Source: CAZLKN01 sp964560135 (GTDB taxonomy: Bacteria; Actinomycetota; JAICYB01). From it: DNA of 12,247 bases. The position numbers were made by a program, and so were the translations under genes. The notes beneath the pieces were generated by a model. The model saw only the letters and a list, made by a program, of their open reading frames with translations. It did no database searches and was not told where the DNA came from. Position 1 is the first letter of the stretch, and each line of letters begins with the position of its first letter. Positions 6,030 through 12,153 of this stretch are shown in pieces. Where the stretch lies: NCBI GenBank assembly GCA_964560135.1, contig CAZLKN010000077.1, forward strand, positions 1-12,247, written 5' to 3'.

Positions 6030-7781
6030 CTAGCCGAGGTTGAGCAGGTCGCGGGCCAGGCGCCAGGGGCGCAGGACGGTGGTCTCCACGACCCAGGCGC
6101 GGAAGCTCTGGCGCAGTGGAACCTCGAGGACGACGTCGGCGTCGAGGGGGCCTTCGATCCGCACCGGCCCGGCGGCCGTCCACCCGCGGGGGACGTCCAC
6201 CTCGACCGAGAGGGTGTCGGGGAAGGCGGTGGGCTGGCGGAGGACGTGGAGGCGGTAGGTGCGGTCGCGTCCGGAGCCCGACAGGCCCCCGGGGACGATG
6301 AAGTCGCCCTCCACGAGCACCGAGCTCTCGGCCCGCGCCGAGATCGAGCCGTGGTAGGCGCGCAGCTCGCCTTCGCGGTCGCGGCTCAGGGGGGTCTCCC
6401 GGTCGCCGATGATGATCCGCTGCATCTCGTCGCCGGGGTGCCGCAGGAGCACGAGGATCTGGCGGTTGGTGCCCGCCATCACCTCGGGGGTGGCGCTGCC
6501 GATCACCCGCGACGGGAGGCCGGAGGACGGCGCGGTGTTGCGGACGTCGACCTCCAGGTGGCCGGTGACGGCGTCGGTGCGGGGGTCGAGGGTGGCGCGG
6601 TAGGCGATGTCGCGGCGCAGGAACCAGTCGGCCTTGTTGCCGGTGGCGTTGTGGGTGACGAGGCCGACGATGTCGGTGGCGTCGGCGGTGCGGGCCAGGG
6701 CCCGGGACANNNNNNNNNNNNNNNNNNNNNNNNNNNNNNNNNNNNNNNNNNNNNNNNNNNNNNNNNNNNNNNNNNNNNNNNNNNNNNNNNNNNNNNNNNN
6801 NNNNNNNNNGTCGACGGTGACCGAGCCCACGGGGCGCAGCATCTCGGCGAGTCCGAGCGGGTCGAGCTGCATGAAGCCGTGGATGGGCTCGAGGTCGGCG
6901 GGGACGGACTGGCGCACGATGCTGCCGACGGTCGGGAAGTCGGTGGGCATGTTGACGTTCTGCCAGATCTCCAGGGCCCCGTAGCGGGTGTAGGCGTCGT
7001 AGACCCAGTCGGGGGCGTCGATGTCGCGGGTGCCGGGATCCTCCAGGTCGGCGGCGGGGCGCCCGGCCTCCTCGACGAGCCGGATCCGGCCCCCCTCGGT
7101 CTCCAGCACGGTGAACAGCCCGAGGAACCCGCCGGTGCCGCGCAGCTCGCCGAGGTGCCCGAGCCCGAGGAAGTAGCGGCGCGGGCCGTTGCCGCCGAGG
7201 AGCTCGGGGGCGGCGCGCAGGCCGGCGAGGCCGTCGCGGGCGCCCTCCTCGGCGTCGACGACCCGGCGGAGGGCGTCGGCGCGGGCGCGGGCGAGGGGGC
7301 CGGCGAGCGCGGTGCCCGGGGAGGCGGCGAGCACCTCGCGGGCCCGCTCGGCGGCGGGCAGGGCGCCTTCGAGGGCGTCGGCGGCGCGGGCGAGGGCGTC
7401 GAGGTCGATGCCGCCGTCCTGCACCTTCCAGCCGTCCGGGGGCCGGGCCTCGAGGGCTCCGACGGCGCCGTCGCCGGCCTCGGTGACCAGCACTCCGGCC
7501 CGCGAGAGGGCGCGGGCGGCGACGATCTGGCGGCGCACCCCGGGCACGAGCCGCGCGGGCGCGGTGAGCACCGAGCCGAGGCGGTCTTCGGCCCGCCGGA
7601 AGCGGTCGCGGGCGGCGGCGAGGTGGGTGCGGGCCGAGTCGGGGTCCTCGTCGCGCAGGGCGGCTTCGGCCTGCCGGAGCGAGGCCTCCGCCGAGCGGGC
7701 GTCGCCGAGGGCGCCAAGGGCGGCGGGGAGCGCGAGCAGCCCGATAGCGAGGAGCAGGGCCGCGAGCAGCCCTGCTCCCAA
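6030..7781 (-). CDS. DUF4012 domain membrane protein, interrupted by assembly gap
   Basis: A single N-terminal membrane helix (GAGLLAALLLAIGLLALP) is followed by a helical, coiled-coil-like region (about 30-190) and the DUF4012 core. Family landmarks are GHLGELRGTGGFLG (about 208-221), NVNMPTDFP (275-283), IHGFMQLDPLGLAEMLRPVGSV (from residue 300) and, past the gap, THNATGNKADWFLRRDI and GHLEVDVRNTAP. DUF4012 genes often sit in polysaccharide or envelope loci, which fits the BY-kinase gene nearby, but their biochemical role is not known. The 100 N at 6710-6809 are probably a placeholder, so the true length is unknown. The TTG start used here (7779-7781) has no ribosome binding site and gives no charge before the helix. 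A CTG at 7830-7832, eight bases after AGGAGGAG, would add VEAVGPSRASRGRYVL and overlap the LPxTG gene by 16 bases. Confidence 0.85.
   Translation of the reverse strand: MGAGLLAALLLAIGLLALPAALGALGDARSAEASLRQAEAALRDEDPDSARTHLAAARDRFRRAEDRLGSVLTAPARLVPGVRRQIVAARALSRAGVLVTEAGDGAVGALEARPPDGWKVQDGGIDLDALARAADALEGALPAAERAREVLAASPGTALAGPLARARADALRRVVDAEEGARDGLAGLRAAPELLGGNGPRRYFLGLGHLGELRGTGGFLGLFTVLETEGGRIRLVEEAGRPAADLEDPGTRDIDAPDWVYDAYTRYGALEIWQNVNMPTDFPTVGSIVRQSVPADLEPIHGFMQLDPLGLAEMLRPVGSVTVDXXXXXXXXXXXXXXXXXXXXXXXXXXXXXXXXXXSRALARTADATDIVGLVTHNATGNKADWFLRRDIAYRATLDPRTDAVTGHLEVDVRNTAPSSGLPSRVIGSATPEVMAGTNRQILVLLRHPGDEMQRIIIGDRETPLSRDREGELRAYHGSISARAESSVLVEGDFIVPGGLSGSGRDRTYRLHVLRQPTAFPDTLSVEVDVPRGWTAAGPVRIEGPLDADVVLEVPLRQSFRAWVVETTVLRPWRLARDLLNLG
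6710..6809. other. Assembly gap (100 N)
   Basis: Exactly 100 undetermined bases inside the DUF4012 gene. One hundred is a common placeholder for a gap of unknown size. From my knowledge of the family, more residues than the 33-34 implied normally lie between the flanking landmarks, so the true missing length is probably larger. Confidence 0.95.
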
Positions 7782-7816
7782 CAGTACGTATCGGCCGCGC
7801 GAGGCGCGGCTCGGTC

Positions 7817-8710
7817 CTACCGCTTCGACCAGGCGGAGATCTCCTCCTGGAGGCGGCTGACGATGTCGCTGGTGCGCGCGGTGGCGTCGGTGACGGCCTG
7901 CCGCACGCCGACCTGCTCGGTCTCGTCGCGCTGCGGCGCCTCGGTGACCGGCTCGGCGAGGAGCTCGGCGATCGGTTCGGTCTGGAACTCGGCGACCGGT
8001 TCCGCCTCGACCTCCGCGACGGGCTCTTCGAGGGGTTCTTCGACGATCTCGTCGGTGGCCGGGTCGGCGTCCACCCAGGTGACGGGACGGGGCCGGTAGG
8101 GCGCGAGCGTGACCTGGTCGTTGAGGCTCGGCAGCGAGACCCGCTCCCTGATCGACACCGACTCCATGCGCGCCTCCTGCCAGCGGCGGCGGGTGACCAC
8201 GATGAGCCCGGTTCCGATGGCGAGCAGCCCGAAGGCCCAGAAGGCGAGCAGCGCGATGTTGCCACCGGTGCGCGGCAGGGCCGGGCCGGCTGCGCCGCTG
8301 ATCACGATCGCGGCGGTGTAGCTGGTGGGCACGCCGTTGAGGTCACCGGAGGCGCGGATGGTGGCCGGGCCGGGCGAGATGTCGGCGGGGAGGGTGGCGG
8401 GCGCGGTCTCGTAGTCGCCGAAGCTGTCGGAGGTGGTGCGGGCGAGCACCACGGTGGGGTTCCACTCGACGGTGACGGTCACGGTCGTGTCCGGATCGAA
8501 GCAACGAACATTCTCGCTGAACGTGAAACCCTCCACGATGATGGTGGCCCCGGGGGCGAAGGTCGTCTCGGCGTCGGCGTCCCCGTCGTGGGGCTGGACG
8601 CACTCCGAGGTCGTCCCGGGCGGGTACTGGGCCGCCGCCGTGGACACCAACCCGAAGGTCAGCGCGGCGCACCCCAGCGCCGCAGCGAGGATCCGCAGGC
8701 GTGTCATCAC
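7817..8710 (-). CDS. LPxTG surface protein, long paralogue with acidic cytoplasmic tail
   Basis: A 297-residue protein. Signal peptide (about 1-27), then QYPPGTTSEC, one beta-rich Ig-like domain with C37 and C70 (probable disulfide), LPRTG (145-149), a membrane helix (about 151-173), RRR (174-176) and a 124-residue tail predicted to lie in the cytoplasm. The tail is acidic and holds four consecutive octads ending in EPV or EPI/EEPL-EEPV style motifs (224-255, for example AEVEAEPV, AEFQTEPI, AELLAEPV), then a helical end (SDIVSRLQEEISAWSKR). A sortase substrate would not normally carry such a tail. It is paralogous to the protein at 3718-4329. The start is GTG followed directly by ATG (8705-8710), with AAGAGG (8717-8722) six and nine bases upstream. 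It follows the BY-kinase gene by 122 bases. Its ligand and partner are unknown. Confidence 0.85.
   Translation of the reverse strand: MMTRLRILAAALGCAALTFGLVSTAAAQYPPGTTSECVQPHDGDADAETTFAPGATIIVEGFTFSENVRCFDPDTTVTVTVEWNPTVVLARTTSDSFGDYETAPATLPADISPGPATIRASGDLNGVPTSYTAAIVISGAAGPALPRTGGNIALLAFWAFGLLAIGTGLIVVTRRRWQEARMESVSIRERVSLPSLNDQVTLAPYRPRPVTWVDADPATDEIVEEPLEEPVAEVEAEPVAEFQTEPIAELLAEPVTEAPQRDETEQVGVRQAVTDATARTSDIVSRLQEEISAWSKR
7841..7848 (-). promoter_or_regulatory. Shine-Dalgarno-like site in front of a candidate CTG start of the DUF4012 gene
   Basis: AGGAGGAG on the minus strand lies eight bases before CTG at 7830-7832. It also encodes QEE near the end of the LPxTG protein, so it could be a chance match. 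Confidence 0.35.
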
Positions 8711-8761
8711 ATTAGACCTCTTCAGCTCGACAACCCATGGAAGACGGACAAGTCTGGCCTA

Positions 8762-8775
8762 TTCACAGCAGTGAA
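8762..8775. promoter_or_regulatory. Small palindrome upstream of the long LPxTG gene
   Basis: TTCAC, four bases, GTGAA, in a less GC-rich patch between the BY-kinase stop and the LPxTG start. A possible -10 box, TAGAGT (8784-8789, minus strand), lies just upstream, which would put the palindrome at the transcription start, where an operator could act. No convincing -35 box at the right spacing was found. Confidence 0.25.
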
Positions 8776-8832
8776 CGCAAGCAACTCTAGCGTCCCCGCC
8801 CTGAAGAGCTGTCTACCCGCTCCTCGTGCATC

Positions 8833-10254
8833 TTACGCCTTCGGGCGACTCGCCGCCTGCGGCGCGTCGGTCTTGGATTCGAAGGATCCCGCGGGGGCCC
8901 GGTACCCGTAGTACTGGTACCCGTACTGCTTGCCCTCGACCTTCTGGTAGTTGAGCGAGATGCCGAGCAGGCGCCCGCCGACGGTGCCGACGAGCCCGGC
9001 GGCCTCCTGGAGGCGGTCGCGGCTGGTCGATCCGGCGCGGGCGACGAGGATCACGCCGTCGGCGCGGGGGGCCATCGCGGAGGCGTCGGCCACGGGCAGC
9101 AGCGGCGGGGCGTCCACGACCACGATGTCGAAGCGGGAGCGGAGCTCGTCGAGGATCTCGGCCATGTGCTGGGAGCCGAGCAGCTCGGCGGGGTTGGGGG
9201 GCAGGGCACCGGCGGGGATGAAGGAGAGGTTGCGAACGTCGGTGGCCATGACCGCGTTGTCCAGCGGGATGCGTCCGATCAGGGCGGTGGTGAGGCCGCG
9301 CTGGCCGTCGGTGGGGAAGACCTTGTGGAGGGTGGGCCGCCGCAGGTCGGCTTCGACGATCAGGGTGCGCAGCCCCGCCTGGGCGTAGGCGTTGGCGAGA
9401 TTGAGGGCGGTGGTGGTCTTGCCCTCCCGGGCGAAGGGCGAGCTGACGAGCAGCACCTTCACGGCATGGTCGACGCCGAGGAACTGGATCGCGGTGCGCA
9501 GTTTGCGGAAGGCCTCGGCGGCCACCGACTGCGGGTCGCGTTCGAGGTAGAGCTCCTGGCCGTGGGTGTCGATGCGGGGCACGGTGGCGAGCACGGGAGC
9601 GCCGACGCTGCGTTCGGCGTCCTCGCGGTCCTTGACGGTGGTGTCGAGGTACTCGACGACGAAGGCGAGGCCGACGCCGCCCATGAGCCCGAGCACGAGC
9701 GCCAGCGCCATGTTGCGGACGGGCTGGGGGCTGACGGGCTCCTCGGGGGTGAGGGCGGGCTCCACGGTGGACACGCGCACGGCCGCGTCGGTGCCTTCCA
9801 GACCGGGCGTCTCGATGCGCTCGACCTCCTCCACGAACACCTGCGCGACGGCGTTGACGGTGCGCTGCGCGGTCCGCGGGTCGGTCGAGCTGTAGCGCAG
9901 GCGGATGATCTGGGTGTCGAGGATCGGGTCGGCCCGGAGCTGCTCGGCGAGCCGCGCGGGGGCAACGGTCAGGCCTTCGCGCTCCACGGCGCTCTCGGCG
10001 ATGGGCCGGGTGCGCAGGATCGCGGCGTAGCTCTGGAGGAGCTGGAAGGACAGCTGGGTGATCGACTGCCCCTGGGCGACCTCGGTGGCGGCGATCTGGC
10101 GCTGCCCGACGAACAGCTTGGATTCCGCCTCGTAGACGGGGGTCTGGCGGGCGGTGAACGCGCCGGCGAGGACGAGGACGCCGACGAGCACGCCGATGAG
10201 CGCCCAGCGCCGTTTCCGGAGGATGCGCAGATAGTCGCGGAGTTCCAGTTCCAT
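8833..10254 (-). CDS. Fused Wzz-type co-polymerase and BY-family tyrosine kinase (CpsC/CpsD-like)
   Basis: A 473-residue polysaccharide co-polymerase fused to a bacterial tyrosine kinase, expected to control chain length and export of a capsule or exopolysaccharide at the membrane. The Wzz part has membrane helices at 17-34 and about 181-200 with a proline-rich motif (SPQPVRN) before the second, and an external helical region between. The kinase part has Walker A (SSPFAREGKTTT, 271-282, K279), Walker A' (LIVEADLRRP, 298-307) and Walker B (DIVVVDAPP, 376-384). The C-terminal tyrosine cluster YGYQYYGY (444-451) is the usual autophosphorylation site. A serine often found after the Walker A lysine is threonine here, and the first acid of Walker A' is Glu rather than Asp. 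No glycosyltransferases, flippase or phosphatase lie in the window. The ATG has no ribosome binding site but a -10 box 8-13 bases upstream, suggesting leaderless mRNA. Confidence 0.93.
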   Translation of the reverse strand: MELELRDYLRILRKRRWALIGVLVGVLVLAGAFTARQTPVYEAESKLFVGQRQIAATEVAQGQSITQLSFQLLQSYAAILRTRPIAESAVEREGLTVAPARLAEQLRADPILDTQIIRLRYSSTDPRTAQRTVNAVAQVFVEEVERIETPGLEGTDAAVRVSTVEPALTPEEPVSPQPVRNMALALVLGLMGGVGLAFVVEYLDTTVKDREDAERSVGAPVLATVPRIDTHGQELYLERDPQSVAAEAFRKLRTAIQFLGVDHAVKVLLVSSPFAREGKTTTALNLANAYAQAGLRTLIVEADLRRPTLHKVFPTDGQRGLTTALIGRIPLDNAVMATDVRNLSFIPAGALPPNPAELLGSQHMAEILDELRSRFDIVVVDAPPLLPVADASAMAPRADGVILVARAGSTSRDRLQEAAGLVGTVGGRLLGISLNYQKVEGKQYGYQYYGYRAPAGSFESKTDAPQAASRPKA

Positions 10255-10261
10255 CGGGACT

Positions 10262-10267
10262 ACTGTA
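10262..10267 (-). promoter_or_regulatory. Putative -10 box of a leaderless promoter for the BY-kinase gene
   Basis: TACAGT on the minus strand ends seven bases before the ATG at 10252-10254, which has no Shine-Dalgarno site. This geometry is typical of leaderless mRNAs in Actinobacteria. No clear -35 box was found. Confidence 0.45.
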
Positions 10268-10312
10268 CCCGTCCGGCCCCCTCATCGTGATGTCGGGCCA
10301 GATCGACGTGTT

Positions 10313-10329
10313 CGGTTCGATTAGAACCG
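10313..10329. promoter_or_regulatory. Palindromic operator candidate between BY-kinase and fic genes
   Basis: CGGTTC (10313-10318), five bases (GATTA), then GAACCG (10324-10329), a perfect 6+6 inverted repeat in the divergent promoter region. It lies about 24 bases before a possible fic -10 box and could bind a dimeric repressor, perhaps the Fic protein's own helix-turn-helix. Confidence 0.4.
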
Positions 10330-10352
10330 CCCTTTCCGAACAAATCCTGGTG

Positions 10353-10358
10353 TAGGTT
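10353..10358 (+). promoter_or_regulatory. Putative -10 box of the fic gene
   Basis: TAGGTT fits TANNNT and would start transcription near 10365, leaving a leader of about 45 bases with a ribosome binding site. An inverted repeat, TGTTCGC (10360-10366) with GCGAACA (10387-10393), covers most of that leader. No good -35 box was seen. Confidence 0.3.
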
Positions 10359-10398
10359 GTGTTCGCAGCCGCCGCAGCGGATCGAGGCGAACAACTTC

Positions 10399-10405
10399 GG
10401 GGAGG
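10399..10405 (+). promoter_or_regulatory. Shine-Dalgarno site deciding the fic start
   Basis: GGGGAGG lies four bases before the ATG at 10410-10412. It favours this start over the in-frame GTG at 10359, which would add 17 residues without support. Confidence 0.6.
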
Positions 10406-10409
10406 ATGC

Positions 10410-11399
10410 ATGGCGCGAGGCCGCCCACCGCGTGAGCAGGTCTTCCATCGTCTGGATGTCCAGATCGGTGAACTCTGGGACCGCTTGGGCGGGCTCCCCT
10501 CCCCCGCCGAGGCCGAAGGCATCTGGCGTGGCATCTGGTTCGAGGAAGCACATCACTCAACGGCGATCGAGGGAAACACGCTCGTGCTCAAACAGGTCGA
10601 AGCCCTCCTCGCCGAGGGCCGGGCTGTGGGCGGTAAGGAACTGGCCGAATACCTCGAGGTCCGCGGATACGCCGACGCCGCAGACTGGGTCTACCGCCAG
10701 GCCGCCAGGCCCCGCGTGGCTCGCGACCGCCCCGTGATCACGTTGACGGAGGTCCGCCGCATCCACGAGATGGCACTGCATCCCGTCTGGGACGTCGCCC
10801 CACATCCCCAGGCCGGTCCCGACGAGAAGCCGGGCTCCTTTCGTAAGCACGACATCCATCCGTTCCCCGGCGGCATGGTTCCACCCTCATGGACCGACGT
10901 CCACGCCGAGATCACAACCTGGACCGAGCAGGCCAACGAGATCGAGCCGCGGGCACCCTCGCTCCATGAGGACATCGCGCGATTGCACTGCCGGTTCGAA
11001 CAGATCCACCCCTTCTTGGACGGGAACGGCCGCGCCGGCCGCCTCGCGCTCAACCTCGTGCTGGTACGGCTCGGATACCCACCGGCGATCGTCTACAAGA
11101 AGCAGCGCAGCCGGTACCTGGAGGGGCTACGCCAGGCCGACCAGGGCAACACCGGCATGCTCGCTGAGTTTCTGGCTCGGGCCATCCTCGACAACCTGTA
11201 CCGCTTCATCGTGCCTGCGGTCGCCGGCCCTGCCAGACTCGTGCCCCTGGATGCGCTGGCGACCAAGGACGTCAGCGCAGCGGCTCTGCGCGTCGCAGCC
11301 GGTCGCGGACGGCTCCAGGCCACCAAGGGCGCGGACGGTCACTGGCGTTCCAGTCGGCGATGGGTGGACGAGTATCTCCGGTCGCGCTACCGACGCTAG
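10410..11399 (+). CDS. fic: Fic family protein (class II, self-inhibited) with C-terminal helix-turn-helix
   Basis: A 329-residue protein of the Fic/AMPylation family, which usually transfers AMP from ATP to a hydroxyl side chain of a target protein. The active-site loop HPFLDGNGRAGR (200-211) matches HxFx(D/E)GNGRxxR in full, with catalytic H200. The inhibitory helix motif (S/T)xxxE(G/N) is present near the N-terminus as STAIEG (50-55), making this a class II Fic held inactive by its own N-terminus through E54. Residues from about 278 (LDALATKDVSAAALRVAAGRGRLQATK, given here only as a region to about 306, then WRSSRRWVDEYL) look like an excisionase/MerR-type helix-turn-helix, so it may bind DNA and regulate itself. 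The target is unknown. It is transcribed away from the BY-kinase gene and ends 42 bases from the convergent PIN toxin gene. Confidence 0.92.
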   Translation: MARGRPPREQVFHRLDVQIGELWDRLGGLPSPAEAEGIWRGIWFEEAHHSTAIEGNTLVLKQVEALLAEGRAVGGKELAEYLEVRGYADAADWVYRQAARPRVARDRPVITLTEVRRIHEMALHPVWDVAPHPQAGPDEKPGSFRKHDIHPFPGGMVPPSWTDVHAEITTWTEQANEIEPRAPSLHEDIARLHCRFEQIHPFLDGNGRAGRLALNLVLVRLGYPPAIVYKKQRSRYLEGLRQADQGNTGMLAEFLARAILDNLYRFIVPAVAGPARLVPLDALATKDVSAAALRVAAGRGRLQATKGADGHWRSSRRWVDEYLRSRYRR

Positions 11400-11441
11400 T
11401 TCGGCGCCTCAGTCCGCGTTGGGCTTGCGCCCGAGTCCTCT

Positions 11442-11876
11442 CTACGACTGCGCGATCTCGGTCTCGGGCGGGATCAGTGAAGCACGCAGATCCTGCACGA
11501 GCCTGAAATGGGCGTGATCCAACGTGAGGATCGCATCGGCACCGAGATGCTCGGACACGGCGATGACCGACGCGTCGACGATCCCGAGGTCCGCATCCCC
11601 GTAGGTGAGATCCAGCTCCCGGGCGCGGGAGAAGACGTCCTGACCCACAGGTTCCAAGAGGAACGCCCCGCTGTCGATGTCGGCGAGGAAGCGGCGAGCC
11701 GCGTCGGTCCCCCCACGACTGCGGAGGAGGTAGTCGATCTCGACGGACACCGTCACAGGAACGACCAAGGCACCCGCAGCGCGGTACTCGTCCAACAGTC
11801 GGGCGCAGAGGCCGTGATGGCGGTCACGTCGCGCGAGCGCCGCCACCAGGGGACCGGTGTCGCAGATGACGATCAG
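11442..11876 (-). CDS. PIN-domain toxin (VapC-like ribonuclease)
   Basis: A probable Mg-dependent ribonuclease toxin. Four PIN acids are placed as expected if translation starts at the CTG at 11874-11876: D6 (IVICDTGPL), E46 (VSVEIDYLL), D101 (GIVDASVIA) and D120 (ILTLDHAHF), in 144 residues, a normal length. The first ATG/GTG/TTG-type start in this frame, a GTG at 11844-11846, would remove the D6 strand and leave the fold broken. An in-frame TGA lies four codons upstream of the CTG, so no longer frame exists. GAGGG (11883-11887) sits six bases before the CTG. The CTG overlaps the TGA of the antitoxin gene (CTGA), the same arrangement as the usual ATGA coupling of such pairs. After its TAG stop the frame runs on for RGLGRKPNAD and then TGA. 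Confidence 0.88.
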   Translation of the reverse strand: MIVICDTGPLVAALARRDRHHGLCARLLDEYRAAGALVVPVTVSVEIDYLLRSRGGTDAARRFLADIDSGAFLLEPVGQDVFSRARELDLTYGDADLGIVDASVIAVSEHLGADAILTLDHAHFRLVQDLRASLIPPETEIAQS

Positions 11877-12091
11877 CGCAAACCCTCACGGAGATACTTC
11901 TCCGCGTTGACCCCCAGGTCGTCGACGTCGCTCTCGAAGGATCCGACCGATGTCGGACGGGCATACGCCTCCGGGAAGCAGGAAGCGAGGAGGTCGTTGA
12001 CGACCTGGCCGAGCGGCCGGCCCTCGCGCTCGGCACGTCGTCGGACGAGCATCCACACTTTGTCGTCCAAAGTGACCGTAGTCTTCTTCAT
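11873..12091 (-). CDS. Ribbon-helix-helix antitoxin (VapB-like)
   Basis: A 72-residue antitoxin paired with the PIN toxin. The N-terminus MKKTTVTLDDKVWMLVRRRA is the beta-strand and first helix of a ribbon-helix-helix DNA-binding fold, followed by a second helix (GRPLGQVVNDLLASCF). The C-terminal half (SFESDVDDLGVNAEKYLREGLR) is acidic and would be the toxin-neutralising part. In such systems the antitoxin, alone or with the toxin, represses its own promoter. I chose the ATG at 12089-12091. It has no ribosome binding site but a -10 box directly upstream, suggesting a leaderless transcript; a longer frame to 12157 adds 22 residues that do not resemble the family. The stop overlaps the toxin start by four bases. 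Confidence 0.85.
   Translation of the reverse strand: MKKTTVTLDDKVWMLVRRRAEREGRPLGQVVNDLLASCFPEAYARPTSVGSFESDVDDLGVNAEKYLREGLR
11883..11887 (-). promoter_or_regulatory. Ribosome binding site in front of the CTG start of the PIN toxin gene
   Basis: GAGGG on the minus strand, six bases before CTG at 11874-11876. It supports internal initiation of the toxin from within the end of the antitoxin gene. Confidence 0.45.
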
Positions 12092-12097
12092 ACGGCA

Positions 12098-12103
12098 AGA
12101 ATA
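12098..12103 (-). promoter_or_regulatory. Putative -10 box of the toxin-antitoxin operon
   Basis: TATTCT on the minus strand ends six bases before the antitoxin ATG, so transcription would begin at or next to the A of the ATG. There is no Shine-Dalgarno site. The geometry fits a leaderless mRNA. Confidence 0.45.
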
Positions 12104-12153
12104 CCGCATCCAGCATCTGTGCGTAATGCCGCGTGGATCGTCGGGTCGTGAGG

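Noticed and set aside
3121..6033. Very long plus-strand open frame of 970 codons
   Set aside because: It lies opposite five recognisable minus-strand proteins, has low-complexity Gly/Arg/Asp-rich content and no domain. Long antisense frames are expected at this GC content.
7794..7810. Hairpin GCCGCG/CGCGGC after the long LPxTG stop as a terminator
   Set aside because: Short, no T-run, and likely coding if the DUF4012 gene starts at the upstream CTG.
5863..8265. Minus-strand open frame of 800 codons across the N gap
   Set aside because: Arg/Pro-rich out-of-frame shadow of the DUF4012 and LPxTG genes, and it runs through the double-hairpin element and the N run.
8833..10254. Walker A' glutamate (VEADLRRP) as a sign of an inactive kinase
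   Set aside because: The rest of the ATP site and the tyrosine cluster are intact, and Glu at this position is a conservative change that I believe occurs in other actinobacterial members.
11844..11846. GTG as the start of the PIN toxin
   Set aside because: It would delete the first beta strand and the catalytic D6, which are encoded in frame just upstream after a CTG with a ribosome binding site.
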